Source: QYOJ01 sp964616825
Lineage (GTDB): Bacteria > Bacteroidota > Bacteroidia > Bacteroidales > FEN-979
Direction: 5' to 3'
NCBI GenBank assembly: GCA_964616825.1
Contig: CAZTSX010000013.1
Span: forward strand, 1-64,000
Length of the DNA: 64,000 nt
Shown here: positions 42,363-50,488 of the stretch, piece after piece
Layout: each line of letters starts with the position of its first letter
How positions within the stretch are numbered: the first letter of the stretch is position 1
The notes under the pieces: generated by a model
The model's input: only the letters and a program-made list of their open reading frames with translations
Told to the model about the DNA's origin: nothing
Database searches by the model: none
Position numbers and translations under genes: made by a program

Positions 42363-44118
42363 ATCTAACCTCGAGATTATCTATAAATATGGAACACTTC
42401 ACGGGATTCCAAAAATAAATCAGAAGTTTAGTGTCACCAGCAATTTTTTCAGGGATAGTGAACGATGTTGAAACTTGTTGCCAGCTATTGGAGGTGGTAA
42501 TCATGTTAGTCAGATCAATCCCTTCCCATTTCAGGGAATTTCCTTCTTGTTCAACCGAAAATACCAGCGTGGCACCTGAAAATACTGAATCAGGGTAAAA
42601 TACCCAGGCAGAGACCTTCACCATTTTAGGGAGGTTATCCTGAGGGAAATCCCTAATGTACTTTATTGCCTTGCAACAATATTCATGTTCCTCGTCAAAG
42701 GTGGCACTATACATCCCAGACCTGACGATTTCACGCGAAACAATTTCATCTTCAATCAAAGCCTGATTCTCAAAATCATTCAAATACGAGATCACTGACG
42801 ATGAAGTAAAAGGAATACCCGCTCGGTCCAACTGCCGAAGGTAACTATTCCAATCCCAGGTGCTGCCAAAAAAACATTTATTATCAATAGATGTCATCTG
42901 GATATTGTAACATGAAAAAGCAACAAGCAAAAGCAAAACAACCGTTTTCAGGATCCTGCTTCTTTGGTTGATTACCGACTCTATCAGGAAAGCAAATGGA
43001 ATGATGAAAATGGCGTAATACTCAACGAATGAGCGTTGACCAAAGCTGCAACCAAAATACCATGTTTGCCAGGAAGCACATTCATAGCTCAGAAGAAGAA
43101 ATAAAATCAGAAAAAACCACCCGTTACGATTCCTTCTCCATATCATGAATACCATTCCCACTAAAATAACCAGTACACTGGGGGAATAAAGGATCAGTCC
43201 GTTCAGAGGAGCGAACCAGACCTCGAATAGCTTTGGGTACGCCAAATTAGTAAATCCCTCATCTCCATATGTATAGAACAGATAGCTGTCATGAAGGTAT
43301 TTCCAGTAAATGAATTGCGGAAGCAACACTAGAAAGAGTACTAGAATGAAGGTGATCAGGTATTTCGGGGTAACAAAGACCTTGATTCGCTTCAGAAGAT
43401 CTCTCCATCCGGCGAGATCCCAGAAAAAGAAAACAGCAAACAGAATCACGTTTGTTGGCCTGATTAAGATTGCCAGTGAGCCTGAAAGGGCGATTAAGAA
43501 GAAATATTTATATGCGTTTTTCTCCCAAAATTTTTGTGCGGAGAAGAGAAACAGGGAAAAAAGAAAAAAGGAATATACATGCGACATCAGGGTATCCTCT
43601 ACGGCATAGTAAAGAAGATTCGTACCGATAAAAATGAAGAGGATTGATACGTATTGAGTTAACTGTGAAAAATACTTCGCCAGAACTATTCTTAACAGCA
43701 TGAGTCCCAGGATGAGATAACATACTGCTGCGATATTCACCATGGCATGGTATAGAGGAGAAAAACCTCCTTGTTCCGGCAGGTTGAAAACAAGAGAGAT
43801 CCCGTGAGCCAGGAGAAAAAATGGGGATAACAGGACCGCAACGCCACAGGTATATTTTGTGCCGACCGTTTGGTTTTCCAAATCGATCATGAACCCACTA
43901 CCGGTTTGTTTATCAATATCCTGCGGTGCCTTTTTAGGATCAAACTGGTACAAAAAAGTCGCCGGAAGGTATATATAATACCCTGCTTTATCCGCCCAGA
44001 TCGTCCCTTTCCTGGTAAACTGGTCATGTTTAGGATGCCAGGAAAAAGTAAGCGTGAGTGCACCGGCAAACAGGATCAGAAAAAAAGCGATCGACCAAAT
44101 TTCAGAACGTTTTCCCAT
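42355..44118 (-). CDS. GT-C-like membrane protein with CBM-like C-terminus (copy 2)
   Basis: A 587-residue paralogue closely related to the downstream copy. D43 lies in ADKAGYYIYLPA. WYFGCSFGQRSFVEYYAIFI and RPTNVILFAVFFFWDL are shared with it nearly word for word. About 12 hydrophobic helices fill residues 8-420. The C-terminal domain (about 447-587) begins NDFENQALI, has VRSGMYSATF and SAWVFYPDS, and ends with LLIYFWN (565-571) and IDN (579-581). The three copies in a row suggest tandem duplication and divergence, each perhaps adding a different residue or acting on a different acceptor. Confidence 0.77.
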   Translation of the reverse strand: MGKRSEIWSIAFFLILFAGALTLTFSWHPKHDQFTRKGTIWADKAGYYIYLPATFLYQFDPKKAPQDIDKQTGSGFMIDLENQTVGTKYTCGVAVLLSPFFLLAHGISLVFNLPEQGGFSPLYHAMVNIAAVCYLILGLMLLRIVLAKYFSQLTQYVSILFIFIGTNLLYYAVEDTLMSHVYSFFLFSLFLFSAQKFWEKNAYKYFFLIALSGSLAILIRPTNVILFAVFFFWDLAGWRDLLKRIKVFVTPKYLITFILVLFLVLLPQFIYWKYLHDSYLFYTYGDEGFTNLAYPKLFEVWFAPLNGLILYSPSVLVILVGMVFMIWRRNRNGWFFLILFLLLSYECASWQTWYFGCSFGQRSFVEYYAIFIIPFAFLIESVINQRSRILKTVVLLLLVAFSCYNIQMTSIDNKCFFGSTWDWNSYLRQLDRAGIPFTSSSVISYLNDFENQALIEDEIVSREIVRSGMYSATFDEEHEYCCKAIKYIRDFPQDNLPKMVKVSAWVFYPDSVFSGATLVFSVEQEGNSLKWEGIDLTNMITTSNSWQQVSTSFTIPEKIAGDTKLLIYFWNPVKCSIFIDNLEVRYE

Positions 44119-44141
44119 GATCCATTTGTTATCCCGACGGT

Positions 44142-46007
44142 TTACTCTTCGTGTGGTTCAAGCAATTCAATGTGAATATCATCAACGTAAAATAATCCTC
44201 CACTCCTGTTCCAGATATACGCTGTGATCAGGTCATCCTCATCCGGAACATAAGGGAGCTGGTAATCCATCACCACCTTGCTCCACTCTCCAACAATCAG
44301 CGGTTCTTCTTCCAGGGCAATGGACTTGTATTTGTAGCTGCCATCACCGCTGCTCATGGTGATGACCAGGTTAGCGGGGGAGATTGTCATTTCTGTGACT
44401 GGATAGATGAAGATGTGTACCCTGACCCAGGAGCCTTCTTTCGGATCAATGCTTCGATACTCAGTTTTGATCCCGGGAGAAAACTCCATGGTTGAATCCA
44501 TCCGTAAAGAAAAAGCGCCGGATTTCGCAAACTCATTTGTGAGATGCGGGTCCTCGGATGCTCCTTCAAATTCAAAATTGTGAAAAGCGATGGTTCGCTT
44601 CTCATATTCCTGTCCATTTTCCAGAAATTCGCGATCGAAATTTTCGACTACCTCGAGCAGATTGCGTTTAGATGGGTCAACATTCTTTCTTCCGAAAATC
44701 GCCCAGTAATAATCTTTTGTCATCCGTGAAGGATCGATGATCCAGGTCATGTATTGCCAGGTTTGAAACAGATTCAGCCAGATGAAAAATATCGCCAACA
44801 GGCCGAAAGTGATCTTGACCCAGACTTTTCGTTTCAGGATCCAGGTGATAAAAGCGCCGAAAGGGAGGGCCATGATAGCATATGACTGCATCAGTGATCG
44901 TTGTCCCAGGCTACCACCATACCACCAGGTGGTCCAGGAAGAGATGATCAGCAGGTTGATCGCAAAAAAAAGAAATGTTGCCCAGAAGATTTTGAGGTTA
45001 TGTTTATATAACAAGATAAATCCCAGCAGGGGGAAGATCATCATCGGAGTATAGATCAGCCAACCTTTTTTCCACGAAAAGAGGACTGCTATCAGGTAAG
45101 GATCAAGGAATTTCAGTTGCTCCCCCTCTTCATAACTATAGTAGATCCATGATCCGGCATGTATCTTCCAGTAAATCAGTTGAATGAAGCCAACAACAAT
45201 CGTAACCACAATCATTGTAGTGACTTGTGACCAGTGGCCGGTGACCAATGATAGCTTTCTCTTCAAACTCGCTTTACTGTAAACCCCCCAGAGCAATGGT
45301 ATCAGGGCACTAATGATTTCGGTGGGACGGATCAGGGCAGAAAAACCGATAAAAAATCCTATCAGGATCGCATAGCGCCATTTGGGTGTTTCATGCCAAC
45401 GGATCGTATACCAGATGATCAGGGTATAGAGAGTGAAAAGAGAATTGTGAACCAGGGCTCCGTCATAGGCAGTGAGTTCAAAATAATTGGTTCCCAGCAC
45501 CAGTAAAACCATAACGATGGTGGTGATTGTGTCGGAGAAATACCGCAGCAGGATTTTTCGTAAAAACCAAATACCGATGAGGGTATAGAGCAGGCATCCG
45601 AGGACAATGAAAATCTGGTAGGGTAATGAAAATCCATCACCAGGGAAGCCAAGTGGGCCAGTGAGCCAGTGGGCGAGAAAAAAGAAGGGAGCGAAGAGTA
45701 TAGCCATTCCTATTGGATATTTCATAATATAATCACCCTCAGGGCCCATATATGCCTGGTAAAATCCAATTGTCGGACTGTACTGATCAAGGATTTTCTG
45801 CAACCAGCTAAAGTCATTGATTCCTATATCGTGATAGATGAATTGCGCAGGCAGATAGAGATAATACCCAAAAACATCCCAGGAGAGAATCGAAAGATGA
45901 TCGTAGGTCAGCCACCTGGGAAGCAGAAAACGTCCATAGATAATACATCCTGAGAGAATCAGGAATGCAATCAGGGAGACAGGTTTGATTGTTTTTCTTT
46001 CCAACAT
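44142..46007 (-). CDS. GT-C-like membrane protein with CBM-like C-terminus (copy 1)
   Basis: A 621-residue member, the most divergent of the three. D44 lies in SWDVFGYYLYLPAQF. WWYGGSLGQRSLMQSYAIMA corresponds to the GQRS segment of the other copies. The C-terminal domain (about 475-621) has HNFEFEG, FAKSGAFSLRM, GEWSKVVMDYQLP, AYIWN (596-600) and VDD (608-610). A 28-base run of 7-base words (45220-45247) codes for LVTGHWSQVTT in a loop between helices. It follows the GT2 gene with a 1-base gap, so the GT2 may supply its polyprenyl-phosphate sugar donor. Confidence 0.77.
   Translation of the reverse strand: MLERKTIKPVSLIAFLILSGCIIYGRFLLPRWLTYDHLSILSWDVFGYYLYLPAQFIYHDIGINDFSWLQKILDQYSPTIGFYQAYMGPEGDYIMKYPIGMAILFAPFFFLAHWLTGPLGFPGDGFSLPYQIFIVLGCLLYTLIGIWFLRKILLRYFSDTITTIVMVLLVLGTNYFELTAYDGALVHNSLFTLYTLIIWYTIRWHETPKWRYAILIGFFIGFSALIRPTEIISALIPLLWGVYSKASLKRKLSLVTGHWSQVTTMIVVTIVVGFIQLIYWKIHAGSWIYYSYEEGEQLKFLDPYLIAVLFSWKKGWLIYTPMMIFPLLGFILLYKHNLKIFWATFLFFAINLLIISSWTTWWYGGSLGQRSLMQSYAIMALPFGAFITWILKRKVWVKITFGLLAIFFIWLNLFQTWQYMTWIIDPSRMTKDYYWAIFGRKNVDPSKRNLLEVVENFDREFLENGQEYEKRTIAFHNFEFEGASEDPHLTNEFAKSGAFSLRMDSTMEFSPGIKTEYRSIDPKEGSWVRVHIFIYPVTEMTISPANLVITMSSGDGSYKYKSIALEEEPLIVGEWSKVVMDYQLPYVPDEDDLITAYIWNRSGGLFYVDDIHIELLEPHEE
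45220..45247. repeat. GTGACCA word repeats inside GT-C copy 1
   Basis: Four adjacent 7-base words, GTGACTT-GTGACCA-GTGGCCG-GTGACCA on the + strand, in coding sequence for a loop between membrane helices. It resembles the ACTGGTG words in kdtA but is short and degenerate. Confidence 0.5.
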
Positions 46008-46008
46008 G

Positions 46009-46758
46009 CTATCCCTGCTTCAAGTATTTCCGGTTAAAAAGGTTGTATTTAATCAGGCAAATGACTGCACGGAAAGCATCCTTCATGGTGATCTTCTTGC
46101 CCTCTTCGTATGTTCGGCCGTAGTAAGAGATTCCCACTTCATAGATCCGTATCCCCGGGAATCGGGCAATTTTGGAAGTGACTTCCGGCTCAAAACCAAA
46201 CCGTTTCTCTTTAAAATAAATCTGTTTCAGGAACTCGGCCCGGAAGAGCTTGTAACAGGTCTCCATGTCGGTGAGATTGAGGTTGGTAAACAAGTTGGAA
46301 AGGAACGTGAGGATCTTGTTTCCGATGGAGTGCCAGAAGAAGAGGATCCGGTGCGGCCTGCCCCCCACAAACCGGGAGCCGTACACCACATCAGCCATCC
46401 CACTCAGCATGGGTTTCAGCAGCACATTGAACTCTTCGGGATCATACTCCAGGTCGGCATCCTGGATCACTATAAAATCGCCTGTAGCAAGTTCGATACC
46501 TTTGTGCAGGGCGGCTCCTTTGCCTCTGTTTTTAGGTTGATTGTAAAGCTGGATGCCGGACTGTGGACTGCTGACTGTGGCCTTTTCCATATAGTCTTTG
46601 ACAACCTTTTCAGTTCCATCCGTCGACGCATCATTGATGATGATGATCTCGCGATCGAGGTTATCGGGAAGCTTGACGGCCAGCACTTTGTCGAGAATGG
46701 TTGCGATGGTTTTTTCCTCGTTGTAGGCCGGGATCAGAATACTCAGTTTCTGGTTCAT
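46009..46758 (-). CDS. Glycosyltransferase family 2 (polyprenyl-phosphate sugar synthase-like)
   Basis: A 249-residue GT-A enzyme. LSILIPAYNEEKTI opens the nucleotide-sugar domain, IIINDASTDGTEKV follows, and QDADLEYDPEEFN is the metal-binding DxD-like motif. NRGKGAALHKGIELATGD, VVYGSRF and FGFEPEVTSKIA match dolichyl/polyprenyl-phosphate mannose or glucose synthase-like proteins. It has no C-terminal membrane helices. It likely makes the lipid-linked donor used by the downstream GT-C proteins. A 23-base word-repeat stretch (46558-46580) codes for a loop before NRGKG. It is the first gene of the minus-strand glycan operon. Confidence 0.88.
   Translation of the reverse strand: MNQKLSILIPAYNEEKTIATILDKVLAVKLPDNLDREIIIINDASTDGTEKVVKDYMEKATVSSPQSGIQLYNQPKNRGKGAALHKGIELATGDFIVIQDADLEYDPEEFNVLLKPMLSGMADVVYGSRFVGGRPHRILFFWHSIGNKILTFLSNLFTNLNLTDMETCYKLFRAEFLKQIYFKEKRFGFEPEVTSKIARFPGIRIYEVGISYYGRTYEEGKKITMKDAFRAVICLIKYNLFNRKYLKQG
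46558..46580. repeat. ACTGTGG word repeats inside the GT2 gene
   Basis: GG followed by ACTGTGG-ACTGCTG-ACTGTGG: three 7-base words (21 bases, 7 codons), in frame, in the loop coding region before the NRGKG motif. Family members have a short variable loop here, so an insertion is plausible but small. Confidence 0.5.
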
Positions 46759-46806
46759 AAAATCAGGTATCTGTTACTTGATGATGACTTTCTGTATTTT
46801 TACTCA

Positions 46807-49356
46807 TCACTCATAAAAATAGATCCGTTTCACTCTCCGTGAGATACCGGTCATGATCTCATACGGAATCGTGTCGAGTATTTTTGCCAATTCGGAAACC
46901 GGAAGCTGATCACCAAACACGATCACCTGGTCTCCCTCTTCTACCTCCTTGCCGGCAGCCAGAACCTCTGTGATATCGAGCATGCAGAGATCCATGCATA
47001 TGTTCCCGATGATGGGCGCCGGCTGGCCTTTTACCATCATATGTCCGATGCGATTACCCAACTTCCGGTTCAATCCGTCGGCATAGCCGACAGGAACAAT
47101 AGCTATAGTTGTATCTTTCCCGGCCTTGCCGGCCCGGTTATATCCAACCGTTTCACCTCTCTTCACCTCCTTGATCTGAACGATCACGGTCCTCAATGTA
47201 GTAACATTGCGAAGCCGCTTCTGCTCTTCCCTGTTATATCCAATCCCGTAAAGTCCGATGCCGGATCTGACCATATCAAACTGGATGGCAGGGAAGCGGC
47301 TGATCCCGGCTGAGTTAAGAATATGCAGCAAGACTGGGTAATCCAGTTCCCGGGTAATTGCCTCACTCATCTTGCGAAACCGGTTAACCTGATCTGTTGT
47401 GAATGAATCGTGTCCTTTTGCCTCGCTTGCTGCCAGGTGGGAGAAGATGGACTGGATATGCAATCTGGGATTCTGTTTCACAACTTCAATCAACGCATTG
47501 AGATCCTGAGGACCAAAGCCCAGACGGTGCATCCCTGTATCCAGTTTGATATGGATCCTGACAATGCCCTGTGTAGAGGTGTAATTTCTCTCAATTGCTT
47601 CTTCCAGCATTTGGAGGATCCGCAGGCTATAGATTTCAGGTTCCAGATTCCAGGCTAGCAGGGAATCCAGACTCTGGTCTTCCGGGCTCATTACCATAAT
47701 CGGAAGTGTGATATCCGCCTTCCGAAGCTCAACACCTTCATCCGTATAGGCAACGGCGAGGTAGTCGACCCGGTGAAACTGCAACAGGTTCGCAATCTCA
47801 AAGCTGCCGCTTCCGTATGAGAATGCTTTAACCATCGCCATGATCTTCACGCCCGGATTCAATTTAGCCCGGAAATAGTTGAGGTTATGAACCAGCGCTT
47901 GCAGATTGATCTCCAGGATCGTCTCGTGAGCTTTTTGCTGAAGAGCCTGGCTGATCTGTTCAAACCCGAATTTCCGGGCCCCTTTCAACAAAATACTCTC
48001 ATCGCGAAATGAGGAGAGTGGGAACTGAATGAGAAAATCTTCTGTAGTTTCATAAAAGACACGCTTCATCGGGAACATTTCCTGGTAACGGAATAGTTCC
48101 GGGCCAATACCAATAATTCTGTCGACCTCCCGGGAAATGACAATCCGTGCAACTTCCTTGTAAAACTCCTCCTGATCCCGGCCGGTTTGTAGAATGTCGG
48201 AAAGGATAAGCGTCTTGTTTTTGTGCTGATTTTGCTGCATGAGGAGGTCCAGGGCGATACTGAGTGAGTTGATATCGGAGTTGTAACTGTCGTTGATTAA
48301 CGAACAGGAGTTGATCGCCTCCTTCAGCTCCAGACGCATGGCGACGGGAGTAAGGCTTGTGAAACGGAGAGAGATGCGAGTTGCGAGTTGCGAGTTGCGA
48401 GTTGCGAGTTGCGAGTTGCGAGATTCTTGAACCTGAACAAACGCCCAGCAGTGAATAGCGTTGTCAATAGAGGCGTTGTCAATGAATGGAATGGTAATCT
48501 CCATCTCTTTCTCCTGAATGGAGCCCTGAATGATAGTCTGGTTCTCCTCTTTTACGATGCGTTGAATCCTCAGATCATCTGTATCCCGTTTTCCCCAGGT
48601 GAATGTTTTCAGGTTCGCAAGATCAGGCGAACGATCCAGTTGGTCAGTGATAACTTGATAATCTGAATTGTAGATCAATATCTCAGCGTTCCTGAAGAGT
48701 TTCAGTTTCTCGGTTACTTTCTCGGCATCGTCACTGAACAATTCATCATGAGCCGGCCCGATCATCGTGAATATCCCGATCGTGGGGTAGATAATCTCCT
48801 CCAGCTTCTCCATTTCGCCTGGCTGTGAGATTCCTGCTTCAATGATGGCCAGGTTGTATTGGGTTTCCATGTTCCAAATCGATAAGGGAACGCCAATTTG
48901 GGAATTGTAGCTTTTGGGACTTCGAATCACTTTAAAATCAGGTGAAAGGAGCTGATAAAGCCACTCCTTCACTATGGTTTTTCCATTACTCCCGGTAACG
49001 GCGACAACCGGATAATCAAACTCTCTCCGATGGAATGCAGCCAGTTTCTGAAGAGCCGCCAATGTGTCGGGAACCAGGATAAAGGTTGGTTGCCCGGTGC
49101 TCGTCCCTTGAACCTCATCCGGCAAATTGCTAACCAGAAAGCATGTTACCCCTCGATTAACGAGCTCCCTGATATACTTGTGTCCGTCGTTCCGGATGCT
49201 TACAAGTGCAATAAACATCGACTCTTCCGGGTTTTCTACCTGATGTCGGCTATCAATCATCAGATCGCGAATAACAGGGTTTTTTCCCCCGGAGGTTATC
49301 AGTTTTCCGTTTGTGATCTGAGCAATTTTACTGGATGTATATTTGGTTTGTGTCAT
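46807..49356 (-). CDS. murF-alr: Bifunctional MurF ligase / alanine racemase fusion
   Basis: An 849-residue fusion typical of Bacteroidota. The N-terminal half (about 1-460) is the UDP-MurNAc-tripeptide:D-Ala-D-Ala ligase with ATP loop VAVTGSNGKTIVKEWL and the NSYNSQIG segment; the C-terminal domain has NDSYNSDINS. The second half (about 478-849) is a PLP-dependent alanine racemase with K510 (MVKAFSYGSGS), the RIHIKLDTGMHRLGF strand and the GYNRAGKAG region. It makes D-alanine and uses the dipeptide in the cytoplasmic steps of murein synthesis. Residues about 310-330 include a heptapeptide-periodic segment encoded by six GAGTTGC words. It overlaps pdxA by 4 bases. Confidence 0.95.
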   Translation of the reverse strand: MTQTKYTSSKIAQITNGKLITSGGKNPVIRDLMIDSRHQVENPEESMFIALVSIRNDGHKYIRELVNRGVTCFLVSNLPDEVQGTSTGQPTFILVPDTLAALQKLAAFHRREFDYPVVAVTGSNGKTIVKEWLYQLLSPDFKVIRSPKSYNSQIGVPLSIWNMETQYNLAIIEAGISQPGEMEKLEEIIYPTIGIFTMIGPAHDELFSDDAEKVTEKLKLFRNAEILIYNSDYQVITDQLDRSPDLANLKTFTWGKRDTDDLRIQRIVKEENQTIIQGSIQEKEMEITIPFIDNASIDNAIHCWAFVQVQESRNSQLATRNSQLATRISLRFTSLTPVAMRLELKEAINSCSLINDSYNSDINSLSIALDLLMQQNQHKNKTLILSDILQTGRDQEEFYKEVARIVISREVDRIIGIGPELFRYQEMFPMKRVFYETTEDFLIQFPLSSFRDESILLKGARKFGFEQISQALQQKAHETILEINLQALVHNLNYFRAKLNPGVKIMAMVKAFSYGSGSFEIANLLQFHRVDYLAVAYTDEGVELRKADITLPIMVMSPEDQSLDSLLAWNLEPEIYSLRILQMLEEAIERNYTSTQGIVRIHIKLDTGMHRLGFGPQDLNALIEVVKQNPRLHIQSIFSHLAASEAKGHDSFTTDQVNRFRKMSEAITRELDYPVLLHILNSAGISRFPAIQFDMVRSGIGLYGIGYNREEQKRLRNVTTLRTVIVQIKEVKRGETVGYNRAGKAGKDTTIAIVPVGYADGLNRKLGNRIGHMMVKGQPAPIIGNICMDLCMLDITEVLAAGKEVEEGDQVIVFGDQLPVSELAKILDTIPYEIMTGISRRVKRIYFYE
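48378..48419. repeat. Six tandem GAGTTGC heptamers inside murF-alr
   Basis: Six exact copies of GAGTTGC (42 bases) followed by GAG. Read on the minus strand this gives a seven-residue periodic peptide (RNSQLAT twice) between the VQVQES strand and ISLRFTSL of the MurF part. Six units keep the frame (14 codons); any unit count not divisible by three would break it. Confidence 0.92.
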
Positions 49357-50432
49357 TGGTTATTGTTTTCCTGCTGTGACTTGTCCGTATCCAACTGGTT
49401 CTTCCGCAGCTCCTTGAATTGTTTCCGGTTGTTGAATATGTCGCAGCCCTGAAAGAGGGCGCTTCGGAATGCTTGCGGATTTGCCTCATTTTTACCTGCA
49501 ATATCATACGCTGTTCCGTGTGCCGGTGAGGTTCGAACCACAGGCAGACCGGCAGTAAAGTTTACTCCCTCGCTAAAAGATAACAGCTTGAATGGTACCA
49601 TCCCCTGGTCGTGGTACATAGCCAAAACGCCATCGAATTCACGAAAGTCGGAAGAGCCGAAGAAACCGTCGGCCGGATAAGGGCCATAAGCAAGGATGCC
49701 TTCCGAGAAGGCTTCAGCGATCGCTGGCTTGATAACCTCCTGATCCTCCTTGCCAATCAATCCTTCATCTCCTGCATGTGGATTCAATGCCAGGATAGCA
49801 ATCTTTGGCTTAATCACCCCGAAATCCTGCTTCAACGATTCATTTAAAATCGTGATCTTCTTGAAAATCAGCTCTTTGGATAAATGCTCGGGTACATTTG
49901 CCAGTGGAATATGACCGGTAACCACACCAATCCTAAAGTCGTGACTCACCATCAGCATCAAGGAATCCTCTGTGTTACACCTGTTTGCCAGGTATTCTGT
50001 ATGACCTGGGAATGTGAACTTCTCAGACTGAATGTTGTTTTTATTGATCGGAGCTGTTACCAGGATGTCTATCTTCTCATTTAACAGATCATCCATCGCC
50101 ATCTCCAGCGACTTAAAAGCAAGTTCGCCGGCAATGGATGTAATACTTCCAACATCTATTTTTACCTCCTCCTCTACGATGTTGATGATGTTCAGACGAC
50201 GCGGTTGGGCCTGTTCTGCTTTCTTGATGATGTTGAAGTTTATATCATCCAGATTCATCAGCTTCTTGTAATAGGATGCTATCTTCGAAGATCCGTATAT
50301 AATTACTGTACAGGTTTCAAGCATTCGCTGATCCTGAATTGCTTTGATGATGATCTCATAGCTGATACCGTTAAAATCACCATGAGAAATTCCAACCCTG
50401 ATGCGCTTACTGTTATCTGAAGTTTTTTCCAT
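49353..50432 (-). CDS. pdxA: 4-hydroxythreonine-4-phosphate dehydrogenase
   Basis: A 359-residue NAD-dependent dehydrogenase of the DXP-dependent pyridoxal phosphate route. Characteristic motifs: GISHGDFNGISYEII at the N-terminus, APINKNNIQ, the metal-binding His in FPGHTEYLANRC, LNPHAGDEGLIG, MYHDQGMVPFKLL and TSPAHGTAYDIAGK. The length is at the upper end of the family. It precedes and overlaps murF-alr, whose racemase half needs PLP, so the pair is functionally sensible. Word repeats (ATCGTGA) lie directly upstream, beginning 6 bases before the start codon. Confidence 0.95.
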   Translation of the reverse strand: MEKTSDNSKRIRVGISHGDFNGISYEIIIKAIQDQRMLETCTVIIYGSSKIASYYKKLMNLDDINFNIIKKAEQAQPRRLNIINIVEEEVKIDVGSITSIAGELAFKSLEMAMDDLLNEKIDILVTAPINKNNIQSEKFTFPGHTEYLANRCNTEDSLMLMVSHDFRIGVVTGHIPLANVPEHLSKELIFKKITILNESLKQDFGVIKPKIAILALNPHAGDEGLIGKEDQEVIKPAIAEAFSEGILAYGPYPADGFFGSSDFREFDGVLAMYHDQGMVPFKLLSFSEGVNFTAGLPVVRTSPAHGTAYDIAGKNEANPQAFRSALFQGCDIFNNRKQFKELRKNQLDTDKSQQENNNQ

Positions 50433-50437
50433 GTTTT

Positions 50438-50465
50438 ATCGTGAATCGTGAGACGTGAATCGTGA
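50438..50465. repeat. ATCGTGA word repeats upstream of pdxA
   Basis: Four tandem 7-base words: ATCGTGA-ATCGTGA-GACGTGA-ATCGTGA, between the aminopeptidase stop and the pdxA start. The same words occur inside kdtA (54804-54832) and upstream of it. Confidence 0.85.
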
Positions 50466-50488
50466 AACGAAAAATATACTTTTTAGAA

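Noticed and set aside
45641..45675. AGTGGGCC/CAGTGAGC word-like run in GT-C copy 1
   Set aside because: The encoded segment LAHWLTGPLGFPGDGFS aligns with equal length to the other two copies, so no insertion is implied.
45985..46842. 285-codon + strand frame over the GT2 gene
   Set aside because: It is antisense to a well-supported GT2 gene and to adjoining gene ends; no protein family features.
48378..48419. CRISPR-like tandem repeat
   Set aside because: Units are 7 bases with no spacers and lie inside a coding region; no cas genes in the window.
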